A stretch of 10,183 nucleotides of DNA from an uncultured Clostridia bacterium. GTDB taxonomy: Bacteria > Bacillota > Clostridia > Oscillospirales > Ruminococcaceae. The notes beneath the pieces were generated by a model that was not told the origin of the DNA, did no database searches, and saw only the letters and a list, made by a program, of their open reading frames with translations. Position numbers and translations under genes: made by a program. This document shows positions 1-5,220 of the stretch, piece by piece. The stretch is taken from the NCBI GenBank assembly GCA_945931735.1, contig CAMEPN010000028.1:1-10183 (forward strand). The letters run 5' to 3'. Within the stretch, counting starts at the first letter, position 1. Each line of letters opens with the position of its first letter.

Positions 1-2
1 CA

Positions 3-140
3 GCGCCATTTTCGCGTTCAGAGGCGCTAAAGGGGGCGTGGGGGAAAAACAAGAGAGCAATTCCCATTGCGCATTTCAAACCAGACAGAATTAGAATATG
101 CGCAAAACAATACCCAGATTTATATAAAATGTTTGAATAA
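3..140 (+). CDS. 3' end of an unidentified gene cut by the window edge
   Basis: Frame 3 is open from the window edge to TAA at 138-140, giving about 45 residues ending in HFKPDRIRICAKQYPDLYKMFE-like sequence (key run PDRIRICAKQYPDLYKMFE). The mix of charged and aromatic residues looks coding, and it ends just before a hairpin at 142-168. A second frame (2-94) is also open and ends in CAFQTRQN, so the frame choice is an inference. I do not recognise the family. A nearly identical 17-nt stretch recurs downstream of the reverse transcriptase (2020-2036), which suggests that the DRT2 module sits between related flanks. Confidence 0.35.
   Translation, partial: APFSRSEALKGAWGKNKRAIPIAHFKPDRIRICAKQYPDLYKMFE
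82..98 (+). repeat. Imperfect direct repeat flanking the DRT2 module (copy 1; copy 2 at 2020-2036)
   Basis: The 17-nt stretch cagacagaattagaata at 82-98 matches cagacagaatcagaata at 2020-2036 at 16 of 17 positions. The copies lie either side of the ncRNA-RT cassette. They could be remnants of one pre-insertion sequence or of homologous coding ends. The sequence is A/G-rich, so a chance match cannot be excluded. Confidence 0.35.
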
Positions 141-141
141 G

Positions 142-168
142 CATTGATAAGTACTTTCCTTATCGATG
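142..168 (+). terminator. Hairpin after the upstream partial gene, possible weak terminator
   Basis: CATTGATAAG (142-151) pairs with CTTATCGATG (159-168) over 10 bp with one wobble and a 7-nt loop. It begins 2 nt after the TAA of the partial frame-3 gene. It lacks a following T-run, so termination is only inferred. The remaining stretch to 255 is A/T-rich, and I see no gene in it. Confidence 0.3.
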
Positions 169-255
169 TAAATGGCGATAGTATTTCTTGAATGAGGTTT
201 TCTATAAATGAAATTATTGTAAGTTTCTATTTTTACTATTTTTTTCAAAAAACTA

Positions 256-284
256 TTGCAAAGTATGATAATCCGTGCTATAAT
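256..284 (+). promoter_or_regulatory. Promoter of the DRT2 ncRNA and reverse transcriptase
   Basis: TTGCAA (256-261), a 17-nt spacer and TATAAT (279-284), with TGC directly before the -10 forming an extended -10 element. The region upstream (about 225-250) is rich in A and T runs, as in an UP element. The predicted start is near 291, exactly where the first hairpin of the ncRNA begins. No other promoter is apparent before the RT start at 584. Confidence 0.8.
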
Positions 285-293
285 ATTTATGCA

Positions 294-425
294 TCATATA
301 CTGATATGATGGAGAGGAATTGTTGTCAAGTAGTTTCCGATGATTTCGAATAGAAGTTTCGGAACAACTTGTTCAGGTACGAACAGCAAGACTATTGCTA
401 TTGCAATTATGTTTACGCTGGTCAT
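294..425 (-). CDS. neo: neo open reading frame, endless in concatemeric cDNA (48-residue repeat)
   Basis: The chromosomal copy reads 43 codons from ATG (425-423) to TGA (296-294), antisense to the ncRNA. It is preceded by AAGGAAGG with 7-nt spacing. In the predicted cDNA concatemer (unit 319-462) the frame does not stop. Residues 1-35 run from MTSVNIIAIAIVLLFV through PEQVVPKLLFEIIG to NYLTT. The junction codon is ATA (320, 319, 462), and LHCGIITKEGGY then leads back to the ATG, giving 48 sense codons. The other five frames each meet a stop inside the unit. The peptide has a strongly hydrophobic N-terminal segment (about residues 4-16) followed by an amphipathic stretch. In Klebsiella DRT2 the corresponding Neo product arrests growth after phage infection, and I infer the same role here. 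A conventional small type I toxin is the alternative, but it would lack a -35. Confidence 0.6.
   Translation of the reverse strand: MTSVNIIAIAIVLLFVPEQVVPKLLFEIIGNYLTTIPLHHISI
324..329 (-). promoter_or_regulatory. Orphan -35 box (TTGACA) of the junction-assembled neo promoter
   Basis: On the cDNA-sense strand this is a perfect TTGACA with no matching -10 on its 3' side in the chromosome. After the AACAAT jump, it is followed by ACAAT plus ACTCCATTGTGG, 17 nt in total, and then TATAAT at 450-445. The promoter therefore exists only in concatemeric double-stranded cDNA. Confidence 0.65.
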
Positions 426-450
426 GTAACCACCTTCCTTTGTTATTATA
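426..450 (-). promoter_or_regulatory. Extended -10 and ribosome binding site of neo
   Basis: On the minus strand, TGG-TATAAT has its -10 at 450-445, followed by AAGGAAGGTGG at 440-430 and ATG at 425-423. In the chromosome the -35 position holds TAAAAA or a similar hexamer, so the element should be silent. With the TTGACA supplied by the repeat junction it becomes consensus. The predicted start near 438 gives a leader of about 13 nt containing GGAAGG. Confidence 0.65.
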
Positions 451-583
451 CCACAATGGAGTATTGTTTTTAGGGTAGTCGATATTGAAGGGACTTTCTT
501 TCTATGTCGTGTTAATGTATATGCCTGACGGTGCTGGATGCTACCCCCTTGCCGTTGGGCATTTTCACTTTTTAGGAGAAAAA

Positions 584-1912
584 ATGGATATATTAAAATG
601 GAGAAAAAAGAACAGCGCCATCAAGAGCTATGCTCATTTTGACAAGAGAGTATCTGTTGGAAACAACTTTATATGGAACTACATCACAAATCCTAAGTCG
701 GTTGCTCATCACGGGTTTTATCCTTTTATTCGAAGCACAAGGAAATTTAAAAAGTATAACAAAACCGATGGTGTAAAGAATAAAGAGCGACCAATTTGCT
801 ACTCCGCCCATATTGATAGATGCATCTATCAATATTACTCTTTCCTGCTGAATGAAAGGTATAATCAGAGAGCTTTGGATGACGGGATAAACAATGTCGC
901 TATTGCATACAGAAACAATTTAGAAAAGCAAAATAATATTACATTTGCTAAAACAGCATTTGATTTTATTAAAGCAAACCAAGATTGCTTTGTTATGATA
1001 GGTGATTTTACAAGTTTTTTTGACAAAGTTGACCACAATTACCTTAAATCTCAACTGTGCAGTCTTTTGAGTGTGACAAAGCTGCCCGACGATTACTACG
1101 CAGTATTTAAGAACATAACAAGATACTCTTTTTGGGATATAAATGACTTGCTTACAATAAATGGGTTACCCAATACTCAAAAGGGTATTCGTGAGCTTAA
1201 CGAAAAGGAAACAGTACTATCTTCTCAGGAATTCAAACAGCACAAAAAGCAGTATTTACAGCGCAATGGAAATTGCGGGATTCCGCAAGGCTCTGCAATC
1301 AGCGCCGTTTTGGCGAATATCTATATGCTTAGCGCAGATAAGATAATCAATAACTATGTTCGTGAGTTGGGCGGACTATATATGAGGTATAGCGATGATT
1401 TTATTATTGCTTTACCAAATATCTCTGTATCAAAGTTTAATGAAGTATATTCATGGATAATGCAGTATTATAAAGATATGCCGGGCGTGGAGTTATCTCC
1501 AGAAAAGACAAAGCTATACCATTTCTGTGATAAAGTGGTATTTTCTTATGAGTCCGCCGAGGAGGAGCTTACTCAAAAGTCACGAATAAACTTTTTGGGG
1601 TTCTCGTTTGATGGAACGGAAGTTACCATAAGGGATAAAACCGTTTCCAAGTACTATTACAGGCTTTACAGAAAAGCCAAACAAATTGTTGAAAGCGATT
1701 TTATTTCTCCAAACGGAAATCCTATTTCTTGCAGGAATTTGTACAGGCTCTATTCATGCAAGGGCGCAAAAGCCAATTTGGGAATGAAAGGTGGCAACTT
1801 TATTACCTATGTAAATCGCGCATACAATACCTTCGATAGAGCTGAATCGGTAAAGCGTCCTGTGCGCAAGCACATGAGAAAAATCAGAAAAGCGCTCAAC
1901 AAACCACAATAA
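584..1912 (+). CDS. drt2: DRT2-type (UG2-like) antiviral reverse transcriptase
   Basis: This 442-residue reverse transcriptase is proposed to copy the upstream ncRNA into repetitive cDNA as an anti-phage defence. RT landmarks are ERPICYSAHIDR at about 68-79, motif A IGDFTSFFD with catalytic D141, a PQGSAIS template/primer-grip motif at 234-240, and the YSDD active site at 269-272. The sequence continues with the FLGFSFDG region and a basic C-terminus. The retron NAxxH and VTG signatures and the DGR-type SQ motif are absent, and no maturase or endonuclease domain follows. I chose ATG 584 because AGGAGA lies at 574-579. The in-frame GTG/TTG-type extension back to 485 runs through the strong 521-562 RNA hairpin, so it is untranslated. 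The single-gene layout with a roughly 270-nt structured leader fits DRT2. Membership in UG2 rather than another UG group is inferred from layout and the neo signals, not from an alignment. Confidence 0.75.
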   Translation: MDILKWRKKNSAIKSYAHFDKRVSVGNNFIWNYITNPKSVAHHGFYPFIRSTRKFKKYNKTDGVKNKERPICYSAHIDRCIYQYYSFLLNERYNQRALDDGINNVAIAYRNNLEKQNNITFAKTAFDFIKANQDCFVMIGDFTSFFDKVDHNYLKSQLCSLLSVTKLPDDYYAVFKNITRYSFWDINDLLTINGLPNTQKGIRELNEKETVLSSQEFKQHKKQYLQRNGNCGIPQGSAISAVLANIYMLSADKIINNYVRELGGLYMRYSDDFIIALPNISVSKFNEVYSWIMQYYKDMPGVELSPEKTKLYHFCDKVVFSYESAEEELTQKSRINFLGFSFDGTEVTIRDKTVSKYYYRLYRKAKQIVESDFISPNGNPISCRNLYRLYSCKGAKANLGMKGGNFITYVNRAYNTFDRAESVKRPVRKHMRKIRKALNKPQ

Positions 1913-2019
1913 ATCCGCAGAATAACTCCCTTAGCCCAAATAAGCAGCCCCCTGCTATTGATGCAGAGGGCGAAGTATTATATGCAGAAATCGGGCGCTT
2001 CCGATTGTGCAAAGAAAGG

Positions 2020-2036
2020 CAGACAGAATCAGAATA
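2020..2036 (+). repeat. Imperfect direct repeat flanking the DRT2 module (copy 2)
   Basis: This matches 82-98 at 16 of 17 positions. It lies between the RT stop and the terminator at 2047. Together the two copies frame the DRT2 cassette, with about 1.9 kb between them. Confidence 0.35.
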
Positions 2037-2046
2037 ATGCTTTCAA

Positions 2047-2074
2047 CGGCAGCAAAACAGCTGCCGCTTTTTTT
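2047..2074 (+). terminator. Rho-independent terminator downstream of the reverse transcriptase
   Basis: CGGCAGC (2047-2053) pairs perfectly with GCTGCCG (2060-2066) around the loop AAAACA. It is followed by C and seven Ts (2068-2074). It is the first strong terminator after the RT stop at 1912 and would end the ncRNA-RT transcript. Confidence 0.88.
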
Positions 2075-2176
2075 ACAAGGTATACTGTTTTTGAAGGTGT
2101 TTCTCTGCTAGGTATATCGCCTGCCACAAAATTACATCAGCACAATAGTACCGCTGAGCTACGATGAAAGGAGGGT

Positions 2177-2254
2177 TTGTCAATTCTGATTTATATCGCA
2201 GATTCCCGTGAAACATTCAACGCAATAATTCGTTCATATTGTTTTGACTTATAA
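2177..2254 (+). CDS. Very short ORF with a strong RBS, possibly a truncated gene start
   Basis: AAAGGAGGG at about 2167-2175 leads to TTG at 2177, which opens 25 codons (MSILIYIADSRETFNAIIRS, then YCFDL) ending in TAA at 2252-2254. The start resembles a folded-domain beta strand plus helix, and the sequence then becomes A/T-rich, as if the rest of a gene had been lost. The spacing from RBS to TTG is very short, so translation is doubtful. I cannot name a family. Confidence 0.2.
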   Translation: MSILIYIADSRETFNAIIRSYCFDL

Positions 2255-2256
2255 AA

Positions 2257-2363
2257 TACTACTACGGAATTCAAAAAAATCGCGACCTAGACAGACAGTA
2301 AAAATTGATAATGTCATCCCCCAGCAGGGACTTGGAACAATTAACTCCAAACTTGTAGTAGTA
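2257..2363. repeat. Small inverted repeat TACTACTAC / GTAGTAGTA
   Basis: TACTACTAC at 2257-2265 is the exact complement of GTAGTAGTA at 2355-2363, 89 nt apart. This could be the ends of a tiny degenerate element or a chance pairing of simple triplets. No coding content or target-site duplication was seen. Confidence 0.2.
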
Positions 2364-2377
2364 AATATATTAACTGA

Positions 2378-3718
2378 TCAAAGCTCTTTCTTAAACAGCA
2401 GCACTCGACAGTTAAACACCAGTTCCTCCTCGTAAAAATCAAGGCTGCCGTTATATTTTTCGGCAATGTGCCATATAGACCTTATTCCAAAGCCGTGTAA
2501 AGCTTTATTACTCTTGCTGGTTTTGAGTTTGGGGTTATTTTTCAGAACGGAACTTGCAATAGAGTTTGAAACGCAAATGTTCAATTTGTCCTCATCAACC
2601 AATATTGAAACCTCTATGAATTTTGCGCCTTGAATTTTTTCAGCTGCTTCTATGGCGTTATCAAGCATATTTCCGAGCAGAATGCAAAGGTCGTGCTCGC
2701 ATATACCGGATATGTCGCTGCTTGAACTGCAAAGAACCGTTATCCCCTTAGATTTGGCTATGCTGAGCTTGGAATTAAGGATAGCGTTTATAAAATTATT
2801 CTTTACATCAACGAATATGTCAACTGCTTCAAGTAGATTTGAGCATTCGGCTGCGTATTCTGCCGCGCCCGATATGTCTCCTTCGTTGGCGAGCCGTGAT
2901 ATTACTGCAAGGTGCTGTTTCATATCGTGCCGAATGCTTCGCATTTCCTCGTACTGCTTTCTGATTGATTCGGCATATTGGATATTATGCTCCTGTTGCT
3001 GTTCAAGCAGTTTGATTTTTTCTGCGGCGCTGTTGCTTTTGCTGAGTGAAAGCGTCATATACAGGCATATCACATTAAGAAGGACAATTCCCGATTCCGA
3101 AGCAAAAACCAATACAGTATTGACTGCATTCAGATTAATGGCGGAAAAAATCGTATGTATCAAAGCCAGTACCATGAACGAAACTAAAAATACTGAGATA
3201 ACAAGCGCCCATTCGGACTTTTTCATTCTAAGCAGCGAACCATCAACAAACTTCAGAATAAGGCTGAACAGATACACATTTATGACCTGTATCGTAACCA
3301 GCACCAAAAAGCGAACAAGTCCGGGCTTGGTATAAACATAGGATACATCAATATCAATCAAGGCACAAGCAATGCTTGTCACTAGAGCTTTTGTGCCTAA
3401 TAACACTACATCGGCGACCACAGAGGCGAACAGTTTTTTCAGGACAGCGCCCTTAAAACAAATCAACGAAAATATAAACCAGTACACGCCAATCAATGAA
3501 TATATAAACCAGTACATGACATAAGCTATCCCAATCCAGTAAGTAGAACGGGAGAATAAGCTCAATGCTATTGCAAAGACCGTACCGACCACGCTTCCGC
3601 AGATGTATGCTATCCTTCCTTTCGGACAGGATATATCATATTTCAGCACTCCGCAGATGAACCGAAAAACCAAAAGCTGCTCGAATAAGGTGACTAACGC
3701 TTCAAATATATTCCACAT
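2378..3718 (-). CDS. AgrC-like sensor histidine kinase (GHKL ATPase, multi-TM sensor)
   Basis: This is a 446-residue membrane sensor kinase, expected to phosphorylate the LytTR regulator encoded just upstream. Residues 1 to about 225 are a series of hydrophobic segments, roughly six or seven TM helices with no large extracellular domain. That is typical of AgrC/ComD-class peptide sensors. A coiled linker (about 230-260) leads to the phosphoacceptor H264 in SIRHDMKQHL. The N-box is GNMLDNAIEAAE (349-360) and the G-box is HGFGIRSI (408-415). ATG 3718 is chosen over an in-frame TTG at 3730 because GGAGGA lies just before it. The gene starts 12 nt after the regulator stop, so the two are one operon. 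The TM region carries a 30-bp tandem duplication (3461-3520). No AgrD-like or AgrB-like gene is present in the window, so the signal is unknown. Confidence 0.9.
   Translation of the reverse strand: MWNIFEALVTLFEQLLVFRFICGVLKYDISCPKGRIAYICGSVVGTVFAIALSLFSRSTYWIGIAYVMYWFIYSLIGVYWFIFSLICFKGAVLKKLFASVVADVVLLGTKALVTSIACALIDIDVSYVYTKPGLVRFLVLVTIQVINVYLFSLILKFVDGSLLRMKKSEWALVISVFLVSFMVLALIHTIFSAINLNAVNTVLVFASESGIVLLNVICLYMTLSLSKSNSAAEKIKLLEQQQEHNIQYAESIRKQYEEMRSIRHDMKQHLAVISRLANEGDISGAAEYAAECSNLLEAVDIFVDVKNNFINAILNSKLSIAKSKGITVLCSSSSDISGICEHDLCILLGNMLDNAIEAAEKIQGAKFIEVSILVDEDKLNICVSNSIASSVLKNNPKLKTSKSNKALHGFGIRSIWHIAEKYNGSLDFYEEELVFNCRVLLFKKEL
3461..3520 (-). repeat. 30-bp in-frame tandem duplication inside the kinase membrane domain
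   Basis: Positions 3461-3490 and 3491-3520 match at 26 of 30 bases. In the protein this gives two consecutive copies, YWFIYSLIGV and YWFIFSLICF, at about residues 69-88. The reading frame is kept and both copies are hydrophobic, so they add or lengthen a TM segment of the sensor. Confidence 0.85.
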
Positions 3719-3730
3719 TTTTTCCTCCAA

Positions 3731-4453
3731 TCAGCTGTTGTTTCTGAGATAAAGGTTATATTTTTCCGTCAGCAGAGGCTTATATGCTCTGCTTATATCC
3801 AGTTCAATGCCGCTGTCCAGCAGGACATAAAAACGGGTGTTATCTATCCTGCAAAGGTGAGATAAATTGATGATGTATCTGTTATGAATACGGGCAAAAT
3901 ACATTTCCGGCAGCTGCTCCAAAAGGCTTTCAAGCTTGGAGCGCAAATGTATGACCTCGTTTTTGCAGTTTATATCGACATAATTTGATTTGCTGGATAC
4001 ATAGAGAATATCCTCGGCATGAACATATTTCTTTTCACCGTGCGGCAGCGAAAAACAGATGGGCATATTTGCCGAAATATGTGCAGCAAGCTTTTTGATA
4101 ACACTGTTCAGTTTTATCTCCATTATTTCGGCGGTGTCCTTTGTAATAAAGTTAAACGGTCGGAAATCAAGACTATCGTAAACAAGAGCGTTCTCAGTAG
4201 TGATGAATATTATGTATGTCTTTTCGGAAAGCCGGCGTATCTGCCGCGCGACCTCAAAGCCGTCTGTTTCCGGCATTTTTATATCCAGAAATACAATGTC
4301 AAACATATTGATTCTATGTGCTTTAAGAAAGCTGTTCCCCGAGGTGAAGGTCTGAAATTCACACTTTACCGCGTTTCTTGCCATTGCACCTGATATCCGC
4401 TCCAACAGATGTTTTAACATAGTTTCATTATCATCGCATATTGCCGCTCTCAT
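3731..4453 (-). CDS. LytTR-family response regulator (AgrA/ComE type)
   Basis: This is a 240-residue cytoplasmic two-component regulator. The receiver domain (1 to about 120) has D7-D8, phosphoacceptor D57 in FLDIKMPETDGFE, T85 in FITT and K105. The LytTR DNA-binding domain (about 137-240) includes the conserved stretches YVSSKSNYVDI, RSKLESLLEQLP and FARIHNRYIINL. Such domains bind pairs of short direct repeats. ATG 4453 is chosen because AAGGAGGG lies just upstream and a consensus promoter (4484-4512) overlaps the longer ORF that extends to 4549. The kinase follows 12 nt after its stop. The divergent ABC operon and repeats at 4527-4557 are the probable target. Confidence 0.92.
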   Translation of the reverse strand: MRAAICDDNETMLKHLLERISGAMARNAVKCEFQTFTSGNSFLKAHRINMFDIVFLDIKMPETDGFEVARQIRRLSEKTYIIFITTENALVYDSLDFRPFNFITKDTAEIMEIKLNSVIKKLAAHISANMPICFSLPHGEKKYVHAEDILYVSSKSNYVDINCKNEVIHLRSKLESLLEQLPEMYFARIHNRYIINLSHLCRIDNTRFYVLLDSGIELDISRAYKPLLTEKYNLYLRNNS

Positions 4454-4483
4454 AACGCCCTCCTTGATATTGCCCTTGAAATA

Positions 4484-4512
4484 ATTATACGCTGAAAAAG
4501 AAAGGCTGTCAA
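4484..4512 (-). promoter_or_regulatory. Promoter of the regulator-kinase operon
   Basis: On the minus strand, TTGACA (4512-4507), 17 nt and TATAAT (4489-4484) form a perfect consensus. The predicted start near 4477 gives a leader of about 24 nt with the ribosome binding site. This predicts substantial basal expression of the two-component pair. Confidence 0.85.
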
Positions 4513-4526
4513 TCAGGTAATAATTC

Positions 4527-4557
4527 CAAACTTCACTTTTTATTGTCAAACTTCACT
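4527..4557. promoter_or_regulatory. Paired 11-bp direct repeats, likely LytTR operator
   Basis: CAAACTTCACT occurs identically at 4527-4537 and 4547-4557, a 20-bp period or about two helical turns. The second copy ends 6 bp before the -35 of the transporter promoter, and the first lies 14 bp from the -35 of the divergent regulator promoter. LytTR regulators bind such paired repeats, usually about 21 bp apart. Activation of the transporter is the likely outcome, and some effect on the pair's own promoter is possible. Confidence 0.75.
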
Positions 4558-4563
4558 AATTTG

Positions 4564-4592
4564 TTGACAAGCGGCTAAATCAATGATATTAT
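4564..4592 (+). promoter_or_regulatory. Promoter of the VanZ-ABC-permease operon
   Basis: TTGACA (4564-4569), 17 nt and TATTAT (4587-4592), with a predicted start near 4599, precede GGAGGAG at 4616-4622 and ATG at 4630. The operator repeats lie immediately upstream. Confidence 0.82.
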
Positions 4593-4629
4593 TAGTAAAA
4601 CTTTCAGATATTTTTGGAGGAGCCTGAAA

Positions 4630-5220
4630 ATGTACATGATTGATACTCATAGCGGAATACTCCCGGCGGCGCTTATTCTCATTGCGATAATCGCTATTGC
4701 TGTGCCGCTTATAATGCGAAAGCTGACGCTAAGACAGCTGATATGCGCTGTTGTCCTTGCGGCAGCGATGATATTCTGGCTTATTCAGTCGCTGGGTACA
4801 TATGTGATATTTGGCGGGGCGTTAAGGGGACAGAGCATTGATGTTATTCCGTTTTCAAGCGTTTTGCTGACAGTCGATGATTTTGGCGGTTTGTTGACAC
4901 AGCAGGAGCTTTGGGAAAACTGTATTGCGCCGCAGCTGTTTGGGCTGTCGGTTTCGCTGGGGTTCGGGATAGTATGGGGGATAACAGCCGCCGAAGCGTT
5001 CAACCTGCGTACTGCGAAAAAATTCGCTGTTGTTTCTCTTGCCGTGGTGCTTCCTTTGGAACTGGCAATAAACCTTGCCGCTCTGTCCGGCATAGTGTAC
5101 AGCTACTGGTATGATACGGCAAGATACCTGCTTACCGCAGCAGGAATAACAGGCGGGTGGTTCATAAGAAAAGGTGTAATGTGTCTGAAAAAGGAGCGCA
5201 GAGATGATAACGATAAATGA
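4630..5220 (+). CDS. VanZ-like integral membrane protein
   Basis: This 196-residue protein has about five hydrophobic segments (about 10-28, 36-56, 105-125, 132-155 and 160-180). VanZ-like features are SIDVIPF at 69-75, followed by a later LPLELAINL segment and a TAGITGGWFI segment, in the same order as the RxNLIPF, IEllQ and NtlGgllGY motifs of the family. VanZ relatives affect glycopeptide or lipoglycopeptide susceptibility, though many are of unknown role. It is first in an operon, overlapping the ATPase gene by 17 nt. GGAGGAG with 7-nt spacing supports ATG 4630. An auxiliary role in resistance to cell-envelope compounds with the ABC transporter is inferred. Confidence 0.65.
   Translation: MYMIDTHSGILPAALILIAIIAIAVPLIMRKLTLRQLICAVVLAAAMIFWLIQSLGTYVIFGGALRGQSIDVIPFSSVLLTVDDFGGLLTQQELWENCIAPQLFGLSVSLGFGIVWGITAAEAFNLRTAKKFAVVSLAVVLPLELAINLAALSGIVYSYWYDTARYLLTAAGITGGWFIRKGVMCLKKERRDDNDK

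Larger units (their letters stand above)
319..468 (+). repeat. Template-jump direct repeat ATTGTT bounding a 144-nt cDNA unit
   Basis: ATTGTT occurs at 319-324 and 463-468, 144 nt apart, which is 48 x 3. When the RT copies through 324-319, the new cDNA 3' end is AACAAT, which can re-pair with 463-468 and continue. Any jump point within the shared hexamer gives the same 144-nt repeat. The first copy lies 7 nt inside the 5' hairpin, a natural block to the enzyme. The second is the 3' arm of the 453-467 hairpin plus one base. Use as jump sites is inference, supported by the promoter and ORF that the joint creates. Confidence 0.65.
291..562 (+). ncRNA. DRT2-type template ncRNA upstream of the reverse transcriptase
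   Basis: This is an approximately 270-nt transcript between the promoter and the RT ribosome binding site. The 5' hairpin is CATCATAT (292-299) with ATATGATG (304-311), 8 perfect pairs. A long interrupted hairpin follows: CAAGT (327-331) with ACTTG (367-371), and TTCCGA (335-340) with TCGGAA (359-364). Smaller hairpins are AGCAA/TTGCT (385-399), TGGT/ACCA (419-432) and ACAAT/ATTGT (453-467). The 3' hairpin is ATGCCTGACGG (521-531) with CCGTTGGGCAT (552-562), 11 continuous pairs including two wobbles, ending 11 nt before the RT ribosome binding site. Positions 312-319 (GAGAGGAA) can also pair with 495-502, which would close a domain around the template. Size, position and an RT downstream match DRT2 loci, where this RNA is the template copied in a rolling circle. 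The exact 3' end is inferred. Confidence 0.75.
1913..2377. other. Intergenic stretch with gene remnants between the RT and the kinase
   Basis: No intact gene is apparent. A frame open through the RT end to TAA at 2035-2037 reads NPQNNSLSPNKQPPAIDAEG, then EVLYAEIGRF, and stops 9 nt before the terminator. LYAEIGR recalls part of IS3-type OrfA proteins, but the match is too short to assign. A longer ATG frame at 1958-2167 crosses the terminator hairpin and is unlikely to be translated. The rest is A/T-rich and degenerate. Confidence 0.4.

Noticed and set aside
2..7. Perfect 6-bp inverted repeat AGCGCC/GGCGCT at 2-28 as an att site or terminator
   Set aside because: No T-run follows, the window edge cuts the context, and it lies inside open frames, so no role can be supported.
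294..425. Ordinary type I toxin with the plus-strand RNA as antisense antitoxin
   Set aside because: The minus strand has a -10 and RBS but no -35 in place. The matching TTGACA lies downstream at 329-324, and the plus-strand RNA leads into an RT. The DRT2/neo reading explains all elements.
485..583. 33-codon N-terminal extension of the reverse transcriptase (non-ATG start at 485)
   Set aside because: It runs through the 11-bp hairpin at 521-562, has no RBS, and the AGGAGA at 574-579 clearly serves ATG 584.
291..1912. Retron (msr-msd plus RT) or diversity-generating retroelement
   Set aside because: No NAxxH or VTG retron signatures in the RT, no DGR-type SQ motif, and no variable repeat or Avd-like gene. 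The upstream RNA instead has a jump-repeat layout.
1958..2167. 69-codon ORF after the RT
   Set aside because: It crosses the perfect terminator hairpin at 2047-2074, has no convincing RBS and looks unlike a protein.
2652..3335. 227-codon plus-strand ORF opposite the kinase
   Set aside because: It is a shadow of the kinase gene, which has clear H-, N- and G-boxes, and is Ser/Leu-rich without recognisable domains.
4454..4549. N-terminal extension of the response regulator
   Set aside because: This stretch contains the consensus promoter 4484-4512 and part of the operator. The AAGGAGGG before ATG 4453 and the MRAAICDDNE start are typical of receivers.
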